From positions 62,001-126,000 of the forward strand of contig NZ_LAZS01000014.1 of assembly GCF_002007205.1 (NCBI RefSeq): a DNA stretch of 64,000 nt, in the 5' to 3' direction. This stretch comes from Ensifer adhaerens. GTDB taxonomy: Bacteria; Pseudomonadota; Alphaproteobacteria; Rhizobiales; Rhizobiaceae. Within the stretch, counting starts at the first letter, position 1; every line of letters starts with the position of its first letter. This document shows, piece after piece, positions 49,650-61,904 of this stretch. The notes beneath the pieces are model-generated. The model ran no database searches. It was not told the DNA's origin and saw only the letters and a program-made list of their open reading frames with translations. The position numbers and the translations under genes are program-made.

Positions 49650-51056
49650 TTACATATGGATCGGCTTGAAGAAGGTCGAAAGTGCTGCTTCCTTGACCGC
49701 TTCCGACATGGTCGGGTGCGCGTGGCAGGTGCGGCCCAGGTCTTCCGAGGAACCGCCGAATTCCATCAGCACGGCGATCTCGTGGATCATCTCGCCGGCA
49801 CCGAAGCCGACGATATGGCCGCCGAGCACCCGGTCCGTTTCCTTGTCGGCGAGGATCTTGACGAAACCGTCGGTGGCGAGCATGGCGCGCGCACGGCCGT
49901 TGGCGGTGAATGGGAACTTGCCGACCTTGTAGGCAACGCCCGCAGCCTTCAGCTCTTCCTCGGTCTTGCCGACGGAGGCGACTTCCGGCTGGGTGTAGAC
50001 CACGCTCGGGATCACGTCGTAGTTCACGTGACCGGCCTGGCCGGCGAGGATTTCCGCAACGGCGACACCTTCGTCCTCGGCCTTGTGGGCGAGCATCGGG
50101 CCACGCACGACGTCGCCGATCGCGTAGATGCCGGCAACGCTCGTCTGGTAGTGATGATCGATCTCGACCCGGCCGCGCTGGTCCATGACGACGCCGGCCT
50201 TGTCCAGACCGAGGCCGTCGGTGTAGGGCCGGCGGCCAGTGGCGATCAGCACCACGTCGGCATCGAGCGTCTGGGCGTCACCGCCCTTGACCGGCTCGAA
50301 GGTCACCTTGGCACCCTTGCCGTCCTTGACCACACCGGTCACCTTGGCGCCGAGCTTGAAGTCCATGTTCTGCTTGGCGAGCATGCGCTGGAACTGCTTG
50401 GCGACTTCGCCGTCCATGCCGCCGAGGATCGTGTCGAGATATTCAACGACCGTCACCTTGGCGCCGAGGCGCGCCCAGACCGAGCCGAGCTCGAGGCCGA
50501 TGACACCGCCGCCGACGACGATCATGTTGGCCGGAACCTTTTCGAGCGCGATGCCGCCCGTCGACGAGATGATCACCTTCTCGTCGATATCGACCTGAAC
50601 GCCCGGGATGCCGGCGACGTCGGAGCCGGTGGCGATCACGATGTTCTTGGTTTCGAGGATCTGTTCCTCGCCCTTGTCGTTGGTGACGGAGACCTTGCCC
50701 TGGCCGAGCACCTTGCCGGTGCCCTGGATGCCGTCGATCTTGTTCTTCTTGAACAGGAACGAAACGCCGTCGACGTTGGCCTTAACCGTCGCGTCCTTGT
50801 GGGCCATCATCTTTTCGAGGTTCAGCTTCGGCGCCGCGACTTCGACGCCGAGCGCGTCAACACCGTGGGCGACCTGATGGAACACCTCGGAAGCATGCAG
50901 CAGCGCCTTCGACGGGATGCAGCCGATGTTGAGGCAGGTGCCGCCATAGGTGGCGCGCTTCTCGACGACGGCCACCTTCAGGCCGAGCTGAGCCGCCTTG
51001 ATGGCGCAGACATAGCCGCCGGGGCCGCTGCCGATAACGATGAGATCATAAGCCAT
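49650..51056 (-). CDS. lpdA: Dihydrolipoamide dehydrogenase (E3)
   Basis: 468-residue flavoprotein. FAD motif VIGSGPGGYV, redox disulfide Cys41-Cys46 (GGTCLNIGC), NAD motif VVGGGVIGLELG, and the C-terminal His447/Glu452 pair (HAHPTMSEA). Serves the 2-oxoglutarate dehydrogenase complex encoded upstream as sucAB; five unrelated genes lie between. Other complexes may share it. Confidence 0.96.
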   Translation of the reverse strand: MAYDLIVIGSGPGGYVCAIKAAQLGLKVAVVEKRATYGGTCLNIGCIPSKALLHASEVFHQVAHGVDALGVEVAAPKLNLEKMMAHKDATVKANVDGVSFLFKKNKIDGIQGTGKVLGQGKVSVTNDKGEEQILETKNIVIATGSDVAGIPGVQVDIDEKVIISSTGGIALEKVPANMIVVGGGVIGLELGSVWARLGAKVTVVEYLDTILGGMDGEVAKQFQRMLAKQNMDFKLGAKVTGVVKDGKGAKVTFEPVKGGDAQTLDADVVLIATGRRPYTDGLGLDKAGVVMDQRGRVEIDHHYQTSVAGIYAIGDVVRGPMLAHKAEDEGVAVAEILAGQAGHVNYDVIPSVVYTQPEVASVGKTEEELKAAGVAYKVGKFPFTANGRARAMLATDGFVKILADKETDRVLGGHIVGFGAGEMIHEIAVLMEFGGSSEDLGRTCHAHPTMSEAVKEAALSTFFKPIHM

Positions 51057-51080
51057 TAGTATATCCTTCCTTCAGGACGG

Positions 51081-51833
51081 TTACCGTCCGCCGCTGACAT
51101 TGAGAATTGCCCCCGTCACATAAGTCGCCTTATCCGACAGGAGATAGAGAACCGCGTCAGCAACCTCCTCGGCAGAGCCGGGTCGCTGGACGGGAATGGT
51201 GTGGGCGAGATCGCGCGCCCGGTCCGGCAGGCCGCCGGAAGCGTGGATCTCGGTATCGATGATGCCGGGCCGGATCGCGTTGACGCGAATGCCTTCAGCA
51301 GCCACCTCGCGCGAAAGGCCCGTGGTGAAGGTATCGATCGCACCCTTCGAGGCGGCGTAGTCGACGTATTGCGCCGACGAACCGAGCACGGCAGCCATCG
51401 AGGAGATGTTGACGATGACGCCGCCCTTGCCGCCGTAGCGCGTCGACATGCGGCGAACGGCTTCTGCGGCACAACGGATGGAGCCGGTGATGTTGATGCG
51501 GAACATGCGCTCCAGCCGATCGACGGACATCTCGTCGACGCGGGCCGTCTGACCGACGATGCCCGCATTGTTGACGAGACCATCCAGCCGGCCGAAAGCC
51601 GTATCGACAGCCGCAAAAATCGCCTGGATATCCGCCTCGGAACCGACGTCGCCCTGAACCGCGATCGCTTCACCGCCAACCGACTTGATTGCATCGATAA
51701 CCGCGTCGGCCGCGTCACGGTTCGTGGCAAAGTTGACCGCGACCCGCCAGCCGGCCTTTGCCGCGCCAAGGCAGATTGCTGCGCCGATGCCGCGGCTGCC
51801 GCCGGTTACAAGAAGGACGGGGCTCTCGCTCAT
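51081..51833 (-). CDS. SDR-family oxidoreductase
   Basis: 250 residues, classical SDR: cofactor motif TGGSRGIG, NNAG (VNNAGIVGQ), catalytic Ser in NISSMA and Tyr/Lys in YAASKGA, C-terminal GAILNVSGGR. Resembles glucose/3-ketoacyl reductase-type SDRs; the substrate is unknown. Its start overlaps the stop of the upstream secreted-protein gene (ATGA), indicating one transcript. Confidence 0.9.
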   Translation of the reverse strand: MSESPVLLVTGGSRGIGAAICLGAAKAGWRVAVNFATNRDAADAVIDAIKSVGGEAIAVQGDVGSEADIQAIFAAVDTAFGRLDGLVNNAGIVGQTARVDEMSVDRLERMFRINITGSIRCAAEAVRRMSTRYGGKGGVIVNISSMAAVLGSSAQYVDYAASKGAIDTFTTGLSREVAAEGIRVNAIRPGIIDTEIHASGGLPDRARDLAHTIPVQRPGSAEEVADAVLYLLSDKATYVTGAILNVSGGR

Positions 51834-52330
51834 GCGGCACATCCCTTGAGCGTAAAGGCGTCCCAGCTGTCGGCCTCCGCCTTGCCTTTGCCCCAGGCGG
51901 TCGAGGCCCGAAGCGACGGCCCGAAATCGGGCAGCAGCAATTGCTCGGCTGCCAGTTCGGTTTCGGCCGGGATCTCGCTGATTGCGCCGGCCTTGTCGAG
52001 CGCATAGACGACGCCCTGCCACACCGTGCAGGCGCGCAGTTCCTCGCCGGTCGCATCCCCTTCGGGGCAATTGTGCATGATCAGTCCGGTCGCCCGTTCC
52101 GGCTCGCCCGCCGGCATCACGACGCCATCGAGCAGCAGGCCGGGTTTCAGAACCGCCACCTTGAAGTGGTTGCTCGTTGCCGCGCTCGCCGAGCCGACCG
52201 GTTCGAAGCGCAGTTCATAGCCCCCGTCGCGGTCGCCATAGATCGCGTGCGACTGCTTGCAGTCGGCGGCGATCGCCGGCGCAGCAAAGGCGAGGCCGAA
52301 CAGGACTGAAAGGAGACGACTGGAGAGCAT
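51830..52330 (-). CDS. Hypothetical secreted protein
   Basis: 166 residues, not recognised. Signal peptide 1-21 (LLSVLFGLAFAAPAIAA). The mature part has four Cys (DCKQ, HNC, RAC, GCAA at the end), suggesting two disulfides. Coupled by ATGA to the SDR gene downstream and 2 bp after the LysE-type gene upstream. Confidence 0.7.
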   Translation of the reverse strand: MLSSRLLSVLFGLAFAAPAIAADCKQSHAIYGDRDGGYELRFEPVGSASAATSNHFKVAVLKPGLLLDGVVMPAGEPERATGLIMHNCPEGDATGEELRACTVWQGVVYALDKAGAISEIPAETELAAEQLLLPDFGPSLRASTAWGKGKAEADSWDAFTLKGCAA

Positions 52331-52332
52331 GA

Positions 52333-52974
52333 TCAGGCGGCCTTCTCCGTCGCGAGCTTGAGACCGAGCGCGATGAAGACCACACCGCTGGCGCGGTCGA
52401 TCCACTTGCTGGCGCGGGTGAAGGCGGCGCGCATGCGCGGCGTCGTCATGAACAGGCTGACGCCGACGAACCAGAGGATCAGGCAGGAAGCCATGACGAG
52501 GCCATAGCCGAACTTGACGAGGATCGGCGTGTGTGCGCTGACGACGGTCGAGAAGATCGACAGGAAGAAGAACACCGGCTTGGGGTTCAGCGCATTGGCG
52601 GCGAAACCGAGGCCGAAGGCCTTGGCCGCCGACTGGCTCTTGACCGGCCCGTCGTTTTCCGTGTGGTCGACCTTGATCTCGGTCTGGCCGGCCCGAAGCG
52701 CCTTGACGCCGATATAGATCAGGTAAGCGACACCGCACCATTTGACGATGTTGAACAGGTAGATCGACTGCGAAATGATCAGCCCGAGGCCGAGGATCGT
52801 GTAGGTCACATGGAACATCAGCGACGTGCCGATGCCGAAGGACGTGATGATCGCCGGGCGACGGCCATGCACGATCGACTGGCGCATGACCATGGCGAGG
52901 TCGGCGCCGGGAGAGACGATGGCGAAGGCGAAGATCGCCATCAGCGATGCGAGTTCGAGGAAATACTGGCTCAT
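52333..52974 (-). CDS. LysE/RhtB-family amino-acid exporter
   Basis: 213 residues with about six hydrophobic segments. The family motif near the N-terminus is SPGADLAMVMRQS (SPGP-like), with GVAYLIYIGVKALR and NPKPVFFFLSIF. Exports amino acids or their analogues; the substrate is unknown. Overlaps the VOC gene upstream by ATGA. Confidence 0.88.
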   Translation of the reverse strand: MSQYFLELASLMAIFAFAIVSPGADLAMVMRQSIVHGRRPAIITSFGIGTSLMFHVTYTILGLGLIISQSIYLFNIVKWCGVAYLIYIGVKALRAGQTEIKVDHTENDGPVKSQSAAKAFGLGFAANALNPKPVFFFLSIFSTVVSAHTPILVKFGYGLVMASCLILWFVGVSLFMTTPRMRAAFTRASKWIDRASGVVFIALGLKLATEKAA

Positions 52975-53396
52975 GGGTTTGCGACCGGTGCGTTGAAGGC
53001 CCAGACGTGGCCGAAGGGATCCTTGATGCGCGCGTAGCGTGCGTGCCAGAAGGTATCCTGCGGCTCCAGAACTGTCGATGCCCCGGCGGCCATCGCCCTG
53101 TCATAGGCCGCGTCGACATCGGCAGGCTTCGCCAGATTGATGCTGATCGCAACGCCGGTGCCGCCGATCGTGTTCGGCGACAGCACGCTTCCGCCGAATT
53201 CGGGGAACTCGTCGTGCAGCATCACCTCGCCGCCGTAGATCGCCAGATTGGCGTGCATCACCCGTTTGCCGTCTTCGGCCATCGCGTGGAACGTGTTCAC
53301 CGCGCCAAGAGCCTTCTCGTAGAAGGCGATGGCGGAAAGACCGTCCTTGACGCAGACATGCGCCTGGATCGGCGGAACGTCGGGTCCGAATGCCAT
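52971..53396 (-). CDS. VOC-family protein (PhnB-like)
   Basis: 141-residue glyoxalase/bleomycin-resistance/dioxygenase superfamily protein of the PhnB-like branch: HVCVKDGLSAIAFYEKALGA, then GGEVMLHDEFPEFG and the C-terminal DPFGHVWAF. Metal ligands and substrate cannot be fixed. Probably one unit with the LysE, secreted-protein and SDR genes. Confidence 0.85.
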   Translation of the reverse strand: MAFGPDVPPIQAHVCVKDGLSAIAFYEKALGAVNTFHAMAEDGKRVMHANLAIYGGEVMLHDEFPEFGGSVLSPNTIGGTGVAISINLAKPADVDAAYDRAMAAGASTVLEPQDTFWHARYARIKDPFGHVWAFNAPVANP

Positions 53397-53427
53397 GCCA
53401 GTCTCCTCTTGCCTTGTCGCCGGGATG

Positions 53428-53844
53428 CTATGCCATGAGCCGGACGACCATCAGCAGCAGCGCGATGATCGACACGAACCAGACGAGGGTACGCAGCACG
53501 GGAACGCCGGCCACGTAGAGAGTGGTGTAAACCACCCGTGCCAGAAGCCAGGTCACCGCCCCGATGGCGCCGAGACCGCCGGTCTTGCCGGTCACCGCGA
53601 GCGCGAGCGCAAGCGCGACGAAGGCAGGAAAGGTCTCCAGCATGTTGTGAAGCGAGTGCAGCAGACGACCGGACACCACGCTCTTGGGCGCCCGCTGCTC
53701 GTCGCGCGGGCCGAGCAGGTACTTGATCGTAAAATCGCCGGACAGGTCGAGCGACAGCGCCTGCACCAGGATATGCGCGATCAGGAACACCACGCTCCAG
53801 CCAAGCACCCAGATTTCAGTCGACGCTGCAGCGGCTTCCATCAT
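53428..53844 (-). CDS. MAPEG-family membrane protein
   Basis: 138 residues with four hydrophobic helices; the GPRDE and LETFPAFVALAL segments with a preceding GRLLHSLHNMLE suit the MAPEG glutathione-S-transferase/eicosanoid family. A role in lipid-peroxide or xenobiotic handling would be family inference. First of the accessory genes after sucB. Start at 53844 or one codon later. Confidence 0.8.
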   Translation of the reverse strand: MMEAAAASTEIWVLGWSVVFLIAHILVQALSLDLSGDFTIKYLLGPRDEQRAPKSVVSGRLLHSLHNMLETFPAFVALALALAVTGKTGGLGAIGAVTWLLARVVYTTLYVAGVPVLRTLVWFVSIIALLLMVVRLMA

Positions 53845-53993
53845 CCCTCGCAATCGCAGGAGCGGTTCAGATCGGCATCATCGGCCCGGTTGGGCCAGTC
53901 TCTTCGGCCAACCCGCAAAGACAGTCTTCGCCGTGCGGGGTCGCTGACGGCGACCGGCGGAGGCACGAAAGGCGCCCCCGCCGTTTGCGAATA

Positions 53994-55235
<1,242 letters not shown>

Positions 55236-55291
55236 GATTTTTGTTCCGTTGATCAGATATCTGTTTCTGGTGGCTCAGAGCGTGGGGAGCG

Positions 55292-58288
55292 TCAGCCCCC
55301 CAGCGCGTCCTCGAGGAAGGCGGCAAGCTGCGCCAGGTGCTTCGACATCAGGCCCGTCGCCGGCGATGCGGCAGCCGGACGACCGGTGTAGCGCACGCGC
55401 TGATACTTGGCGTCGATATGGGCGAGAACCCATTCGAGGTACGGGTCGATGAACGACCAGGCGCCCATGTTCTTCGGCTCTTCCTGGCACCAGACCATCT
55501 CCGCGTTGCGGAAGCGGCTGAGCTCGTTGATGAGCGCCTTGGCCGGGAACGGATAGAGCTGTTCGACGCGCAGCAGGTAGATGTCGTCGATGCCGCGCTT
55601 TTCGCGCTCTTCGAGCAGGTCGTAGTAGACCTTGCCCGAGCAGAGCACGACGCGACGGATCTTCGAGTCCTTCTGCAGCTTGATCGGGCCGTCCTTGATC
55701 ACCTCGGCATCGTCCCACAGCAGGCGGTGGAACGAGCTCTCGCCGGCCATTTCCGACAGGCTGGAGACCGCACGCTTGTGGCGCAGCAGCGACTTCGGCG
55801 TCATCAGCACGAGCGGCTTGCGGAAGTCGCGCTTCACCTGGCGGCGCAGGATGTGGAAGTAGTTCGCCGGCGTCGTGACGTTGGCGACCTGCATGTTGTC
55901 TTCGGCGCAGAGCTGCAGGAAGCGCTCGAGGCGGGCCGACGAGTGCTCCGGACCCTGGCCCTCATAGCCGTGCGGCAGCAGGCAGACGAGACCCGACATG
56001 CGCAGCCACTTGCGTTCGCCCGACGAGATGAACTGGTCGAAGACGACCTGCGCACCGTTGGCGAAGTCGCCGAACTGGGCTTCCCAGAGGGTCAGCGCGT
56101 TCGGACGGGCAAGCGAATAGCCGTATTCGAAGCCGAGCACCGCCTCTTCCGAGAGCATCGAGTTGATGACCTCGTAGCGCGCCTGGGTCGGCGACAGGTT
56201 CGCAAGCGGGATGTAGCGCTCTTCGCTCTGCTGATCGTAGAGCACCGAGTGGCGCTGCGAGAAGGTGCCGCGTTCGCAGTCCTGGCCCGACAGGCGGATC
56301 TTGGTGCCTTCCGTGACCAGCGTGCCGAAGGCGAGCGCTTCTGCCATGGCCCAGTCGACGCCCTCGCCGGTCTGGATCATCTGGGCGCGGTTTTCCATGA
56401 AACGCTGGATCGTGCGGTGGGCATTGAAGCCTGCCGGGATCTCGGAGATCTTGCGGCCGACTTCCTTCAGCTGCTTCATCGGCACCGAGGTCTTGCCGCG
56501 GCGCTGTTCGTCCTGGTTGTCGGCCGAGCGCAGGCCCGACCAGGCGCCGTCGAGCCAGTCGGCCTTGTTCGGCTTGTAGGACTGGCCGGCCTCGAACTCC
56601 TGCTCGAGGTGGGCGCGCCAGTCGGCCTTCATCTTCTCGACTTCGCCTTCGGAGATCAGTCCCTCGGCGATCAGGCGGTCCGAATAGAGCTGGACGACCG
56701 TCTTGTGGGCGCGGATGACCTTGTACATCTTCGGCTGGGTGAACGCCGGCTCGTCGCCTTCGTTGTGACCGAAGCGGCGGTAGCAGAACATGTCGATGAC
56801 GACAGGCTTGTGGAACTTCATCCGGAATTCGGTGGCGATCTTGGCCGCGTAGACGACGCCTTCCGGATCGTCGCCGTTGACGTGGAAGATCGGCGCTTCG
56901 ATCATCTTGGCGACGTCGGACGGATAGGGCGACGAGCGCGAGAAGGCCGGATTGGTGGTGAAGCCGATCTGGTTGTTGATGATGACGTGGACCGTGCCGG
57001 CGACGCGGTGGCCGCGCAGGCCGGAAAGGCCGAGGATTTCAGCAATCACGCCCTGGCCGGCGAACGCAGCGTCGCCGTGCAGCAGCAGCGGCATGACCTT
57101 GGAGCGTTCGCGCAAGGGAATGATGTCGCCTTCGAAGACGGTCGCCATCTGGTCCTGCTTGGCGCGCGCCTTGCCCATGACCACCGGGTTGACGATTTCG
57201 AGGTGCGAGGGGTTTGCCGTCAACGACAGGTGCACCTTGTTGCCGTCGAACTCGCGGTCGGAGGAAGCGCCGAGATGGTACTTCACGTCGCCCGAGCCTT
57301 CGACCTCGTCAGGCGCGTAGGAGCCGCCCTTGAACTCGTGGAAGATGGCGCGGTGCGGCTTGGCCATGACCTGGGACAGCACGTTCAGGCGGCCGCGGTG
57401 GGCCATGCCGAGAACGATTTCCTTCAGACCTTCCTGGCCGCCGCGCTTGATGATCTGCTCGAGCGCCGGGATCAGCGATTCACCGCCGTCGAGGCCGAAG
57501 CGCTTGGTGCCCTTGTACTTGACGTCGATGAACTGCTCGAAGCCTTCCGACTCGATCAGCTTCTGCAGGATCGCCTTCTTGCCCTCGGGCGTGAACTCGA
57601 CACCCTTGTCCGGCCCTTCGATGCGTTCCTGGATCCAGGCTTTCTCTTCCGGGTTGGACATGTGCATGAATTCGACGCCGATCGTCGAACAATAGGTGCG
57701 CTCGAGGATTTCGACCATCTCGCGGATCGACGCGTATTCGAGGCCGAGCACGTTGTCGATGAAGATCTTGCGGTCGAGATCCTTGTCGTCGAAACCGTAG
57801 TTCGAGGGCGAAAGTTCGTTGTAGTCCTCGACCGGGGCGGCAAGGCCGAGCGGGTCGAGCTTGGCGTGCAGGTGGCCACGGGCGCGGTAGGCGCGGATCA
57901 TCATGATGGCGCGCACGGAATCGCGCGTCGCCTGAAGGATGTCTGCGTCGCTGACAGCAGCGCCGGTGGCAGCAGCCGTTTCCTCGGCCTTTGCCTTGAC
58001 CTTCTTCTCGATGACCTTCTCGACCGTGCCCCAGTCGCCATCAAGCGCGGAGACGAGTTCGCCATTGGCCGGGATCGGCCAGTTGTTCTTTTTCCAGGAG
58101 GCGCCCTTGGCTGCCTTCACGACGTCTTCGGGCCGGTCGGCGAGCGCCTTGAAGAAGGCCTGCCATTCGGCCGACACGGACGCGGGGTCCGCCTCGTAGC
58201 GTGCATGGAGCTGCTCGATATAGGCGGCATTGGCGCCGTCCAGAAACGAAGTGAGCTGGAATTGCTCGTTGGCCTCTTGCCTTGTCAT
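55292..58288 (-). CDS. sucA: 2-Oxoglutarate dehydrogenase E1
   Basis: 998-residue thiamine-diphosphate enzyme decarboxylating 2-oxoglutarate. N-terminal E2-docking peptide (FLDGANAAYIEQLHARY), ThDP motif beginning GDAAFAGQGV and ending VIINNQIG, and the conserved MAHRGRLNVL. Start at 58288 (MTRQEANEQ) matches relatives, though no strong ribosome binding site is visible. A 240-bp gap with a strong hairpin separates it from sucD. Confidence 0.96.
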   Translation of the reverse strand: MTRQEANEQFQLTSFLDGANAAYIEQLHARYEADPASVSAEWQAFFKALADRPEDVVKAAKGASWKKNNWPIPANGELVSALDGDWGTVEKVIEKKVKAKAEETAAATGAAVSDADILQATRDSVRAIMMIRAYRARGHLHAKLDPLGLAAPVEDYNELSPSNYGFDDKDLDRKIFIDNVLGLEYASIREMVEILERTYCSTIGVEFMHMSNPEEKAWIQERIEGPDKGVEFTPEGKKAILQKLIESEGFEQFIDVKYKGTKRFGLDGGESLIPALEQIIKRGGQEGLKEIVLGMAHRGRLNVLSQVMAKPHRAIFHEFKGGSYAPDEVEGSGDVKYHLGASSDREFDGNKVHLSLTANPSHLEIVNPVVMGKARAKQDQMATVFEGDIIPLRERSKVMPLLLHGDAAFAGQGVIAEILGLSGLRGHRVAGTVHVIINNQIGFTTNPAFSRSSPYPSDVAKMIEAPIFHVNGDDPEGVVYAAKIATEFRMKFHKPVVIDMFCYRRFGHNEGDEPAFTQPKMYKVIRAHKTVVQLYSDRLIAEGLISEGEVEKMKADWRAHLEQEFEAGQSYKPNKADWLDGAWSGLRSADNQDEQRRGKTSVPMKQLKEVGRKISEIPAGFNAHRTIQRFMENRAQMIQTGEGVDWAMAEALAFGTLVTEGTKIRLSGQDCERGTFSQRHSVLYDQQSEERYIPLANLSPTQARYEVINSMLSEEAVLGFEYGYSLARPNALTLWEAQFGDFANGAQVVFDQFISSGERKWLRMSGLVCLLPHGYEGQGPEHSSARLERFLQLCAEDNMQVANVTTPANYFHILRRQVKRDFRKPLVLMTPKSLLRHKRAVSSLSEMAGESSFHRLLWDDAEVIKDGPIKLQKDSKIRRVVLCSGKVYYDLLEEREKRGIDDIYLLRVEQLYPFPAKALINELSRFRNAEMVWCQEEPKNMGAWSFIDPYLEWVLAHIDAKYQRVRYTGRPAAASPATGLMSKHLAQLAAFLEDALGG

Positions 58289-58486
58289 GGTCTCACGCGG
58301 ACTGTTCTTGTCCGCCTCCTGACTGAGTTGGGTTGCCGGGTATCCCGGTCGTTCATGTTCGTTCGGCGCGCTAGCGCCCTTTCCTACGGCGCCGCGCATC
58401 CTCGAGGACGCGCCGGGGTCACCGTGGCACTTGATTGCCGCGTATCCTGATCTTCCATCAGCCAAGGAAACACGCGGACTGCAGAT

Positions 58487-58516
58487 TGACCGGGCCGGAT
58501 CACTCCGGCCCGGTCA
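58487..58516 (-). repeat. Perfect 13-bp hairpin between sucD and sucA
   Basis: TGACCGGGCCGGA (58487-58499) and TCCGGCCCGGTCA (58504-58516) with a 4-nt loop, 12 bp past the sucD stop and with no T-tract. The remaining 58289-58486 gap holds shorter GC-rich palindromes such as GGCGCGCTAGCGCC at 58365-58378 and no gene. Confidence 0.75.
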
Positions 58517-58528
58517 GAAGTCTTTAGG

Positions 58529-59431
58529 TCAGCCCTTGAGGACTTCGACCAGCGTCTTGCCGAGACGGGCCGGCGACGGCGACACGCGGATGCCTGCCTG
58601 CTCCATCGCGGCGATCTTGGATTCCGCATCGCCCTTGCCGCCGGAAACGACGGCGCCGGCGTGACCCATGGTGCGGCCCTTCGGTGCGGTACGGCCCGCG
58701 ATGAAGCCGGCCATCGGCTTCTTGCGGCCCTTCTTGGCCTCGTCGATGAGGAACTGCGCCGCGTCCTCTTCGGCCGAGCCGCCGATTTCGCCGATCATGA
58801 TGATCGAGGTCGTGGCTTCGTCCGCCAGGAACATCTCCAGCACGTCGATGAACTCGGTGCCCTTGACCGGGTCGCCGCCGATGCCGACAGCCGTCGTCTG
58901 GCCGAGGCCTTCGTTGGAGGTCTGGAACACGGCTTCATATGTCAGCGTGCCGGAGCGCGAGACGATGCCGACCGAACCCTTGCGGAAGATCGAGCCCGGC
59001 ATGATGCCGATCTTGCATTCTTCCGGCGTGAGGATGCCGGGGCAGTTCGGGCCGAGCAGGCGCGACTTGGAGCGGTCGAGGCGAGCCTTGACGCGCACCA
59101 TGTCGGCAACCGGGATGCCTTCGGTGATGCAGGTGATGAACGGGATTTCCGCATCGATCGCCTCGATGATCGCGTCCGCGGCACCTGCCGGCGGAACATA
59201 GATCACGGATGCGTCCGCACCGGTCTTTTCACGGCCTTCGGCAACCGATGCGAAGATCGGCAGGGTTTCGCCCTTGGAGCCGGTCCAGGTTTCGCCACCC
59301 TTCTTCGGGTGGATGCCGCCGACCATCTGCGTGCCGTAATAGGCGAGCGCCTGTTCGGTGTGGAAGGTGCCGGTCTTGCCGGTCAGGCCCTGAACGAGGA
59401 CCTTGGTGTTCTTATTGACGAGAATCGACAT
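58529..59431 (-). CDS. sucD: Succinyl-CoA synthetase alpha subunit
   Basis: 300 residues. CoA-binding Rossmann domain ([17 protein letters not shown]) and ligase domain with the phosphorylated His257 ([17 protein letters not shown]). Produces succinate and ATP/GTP with SucC, whose gene is 17 bp upstream. Confidence 0.97.
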   Translation of the reverse strand: MSILVNKNTKVLVQGLTGKTGTFHTEQALAYYGTQMVGGIHPKKGGETWTGSKGETLPIFASVAEGREKTGADASVIYVPPAGAADAIIEAIDAEIPFITCITEGIPVADMVRVKARLDRSKSRLLGPNCPGILTPEECKIGIMPGSIFRKGSVGIVSRSGTLTYEAVFQTSNEGLGQTTAVGIGGDPVKGTEFIDVLEMFLADEATTSIIMIGEIGGSAEEDAAQFLIDEAKKGRKKPMAGFIAGRTAPKGRTMGHAGAVVSGGKGDAESKIAAMEQAGIRVSPSPARLGKTLVEVLKG

Positions 59432-59448
59432 GAGGTCTGGTCCTTCAG

Positions 59449-60642
<1,194 letters not shown>

Positions 60643-60754
60643 GGTGTTTTTCCTGTCTGGAGCATTGTGCGGGCAGGTGGGGCACCTACCCGCACCAATG
60701 CGGCAAAAACAAAGAGGCCGAGCGGAACTCAAGCGTCCGCCCGACGGGAGGCGA

Positions 60755-61810
<1,056 letters not shown>

Positions 61811-61863
61811 TTAAAATATCAATCGATACTTTTGGGTGGAACAATTTCAATCGGTTAGATCAT

Positions 61864-61891
61864 AAAACTCTTACGTAAACGTAAGAGTTTT
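61864..61891. terminator. 13-bp palindrome, probable terminator after zapE
   Basis: AAAACTCTTACGT (61864-61876) and ACGTAAGAGTTTT (61879-61891) are perfectly complementary with a 2-nt centre. On the minus strand the stem ends in TTTT, 14 bp past the zapE stop, so it may terminate zapE; it could also be a protein-binding site in the mdh upstream region. Confidence 0.55.
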
Positions 61892-61904
61892 CGCCACACC
61901 TGCG

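Noticed and set aside
55337-58450. 1037-codon plus-strand ORF opposite sucA
   Set aside because: Antisense shadow of sucA; composition reflects the reverse complement of biased codons.
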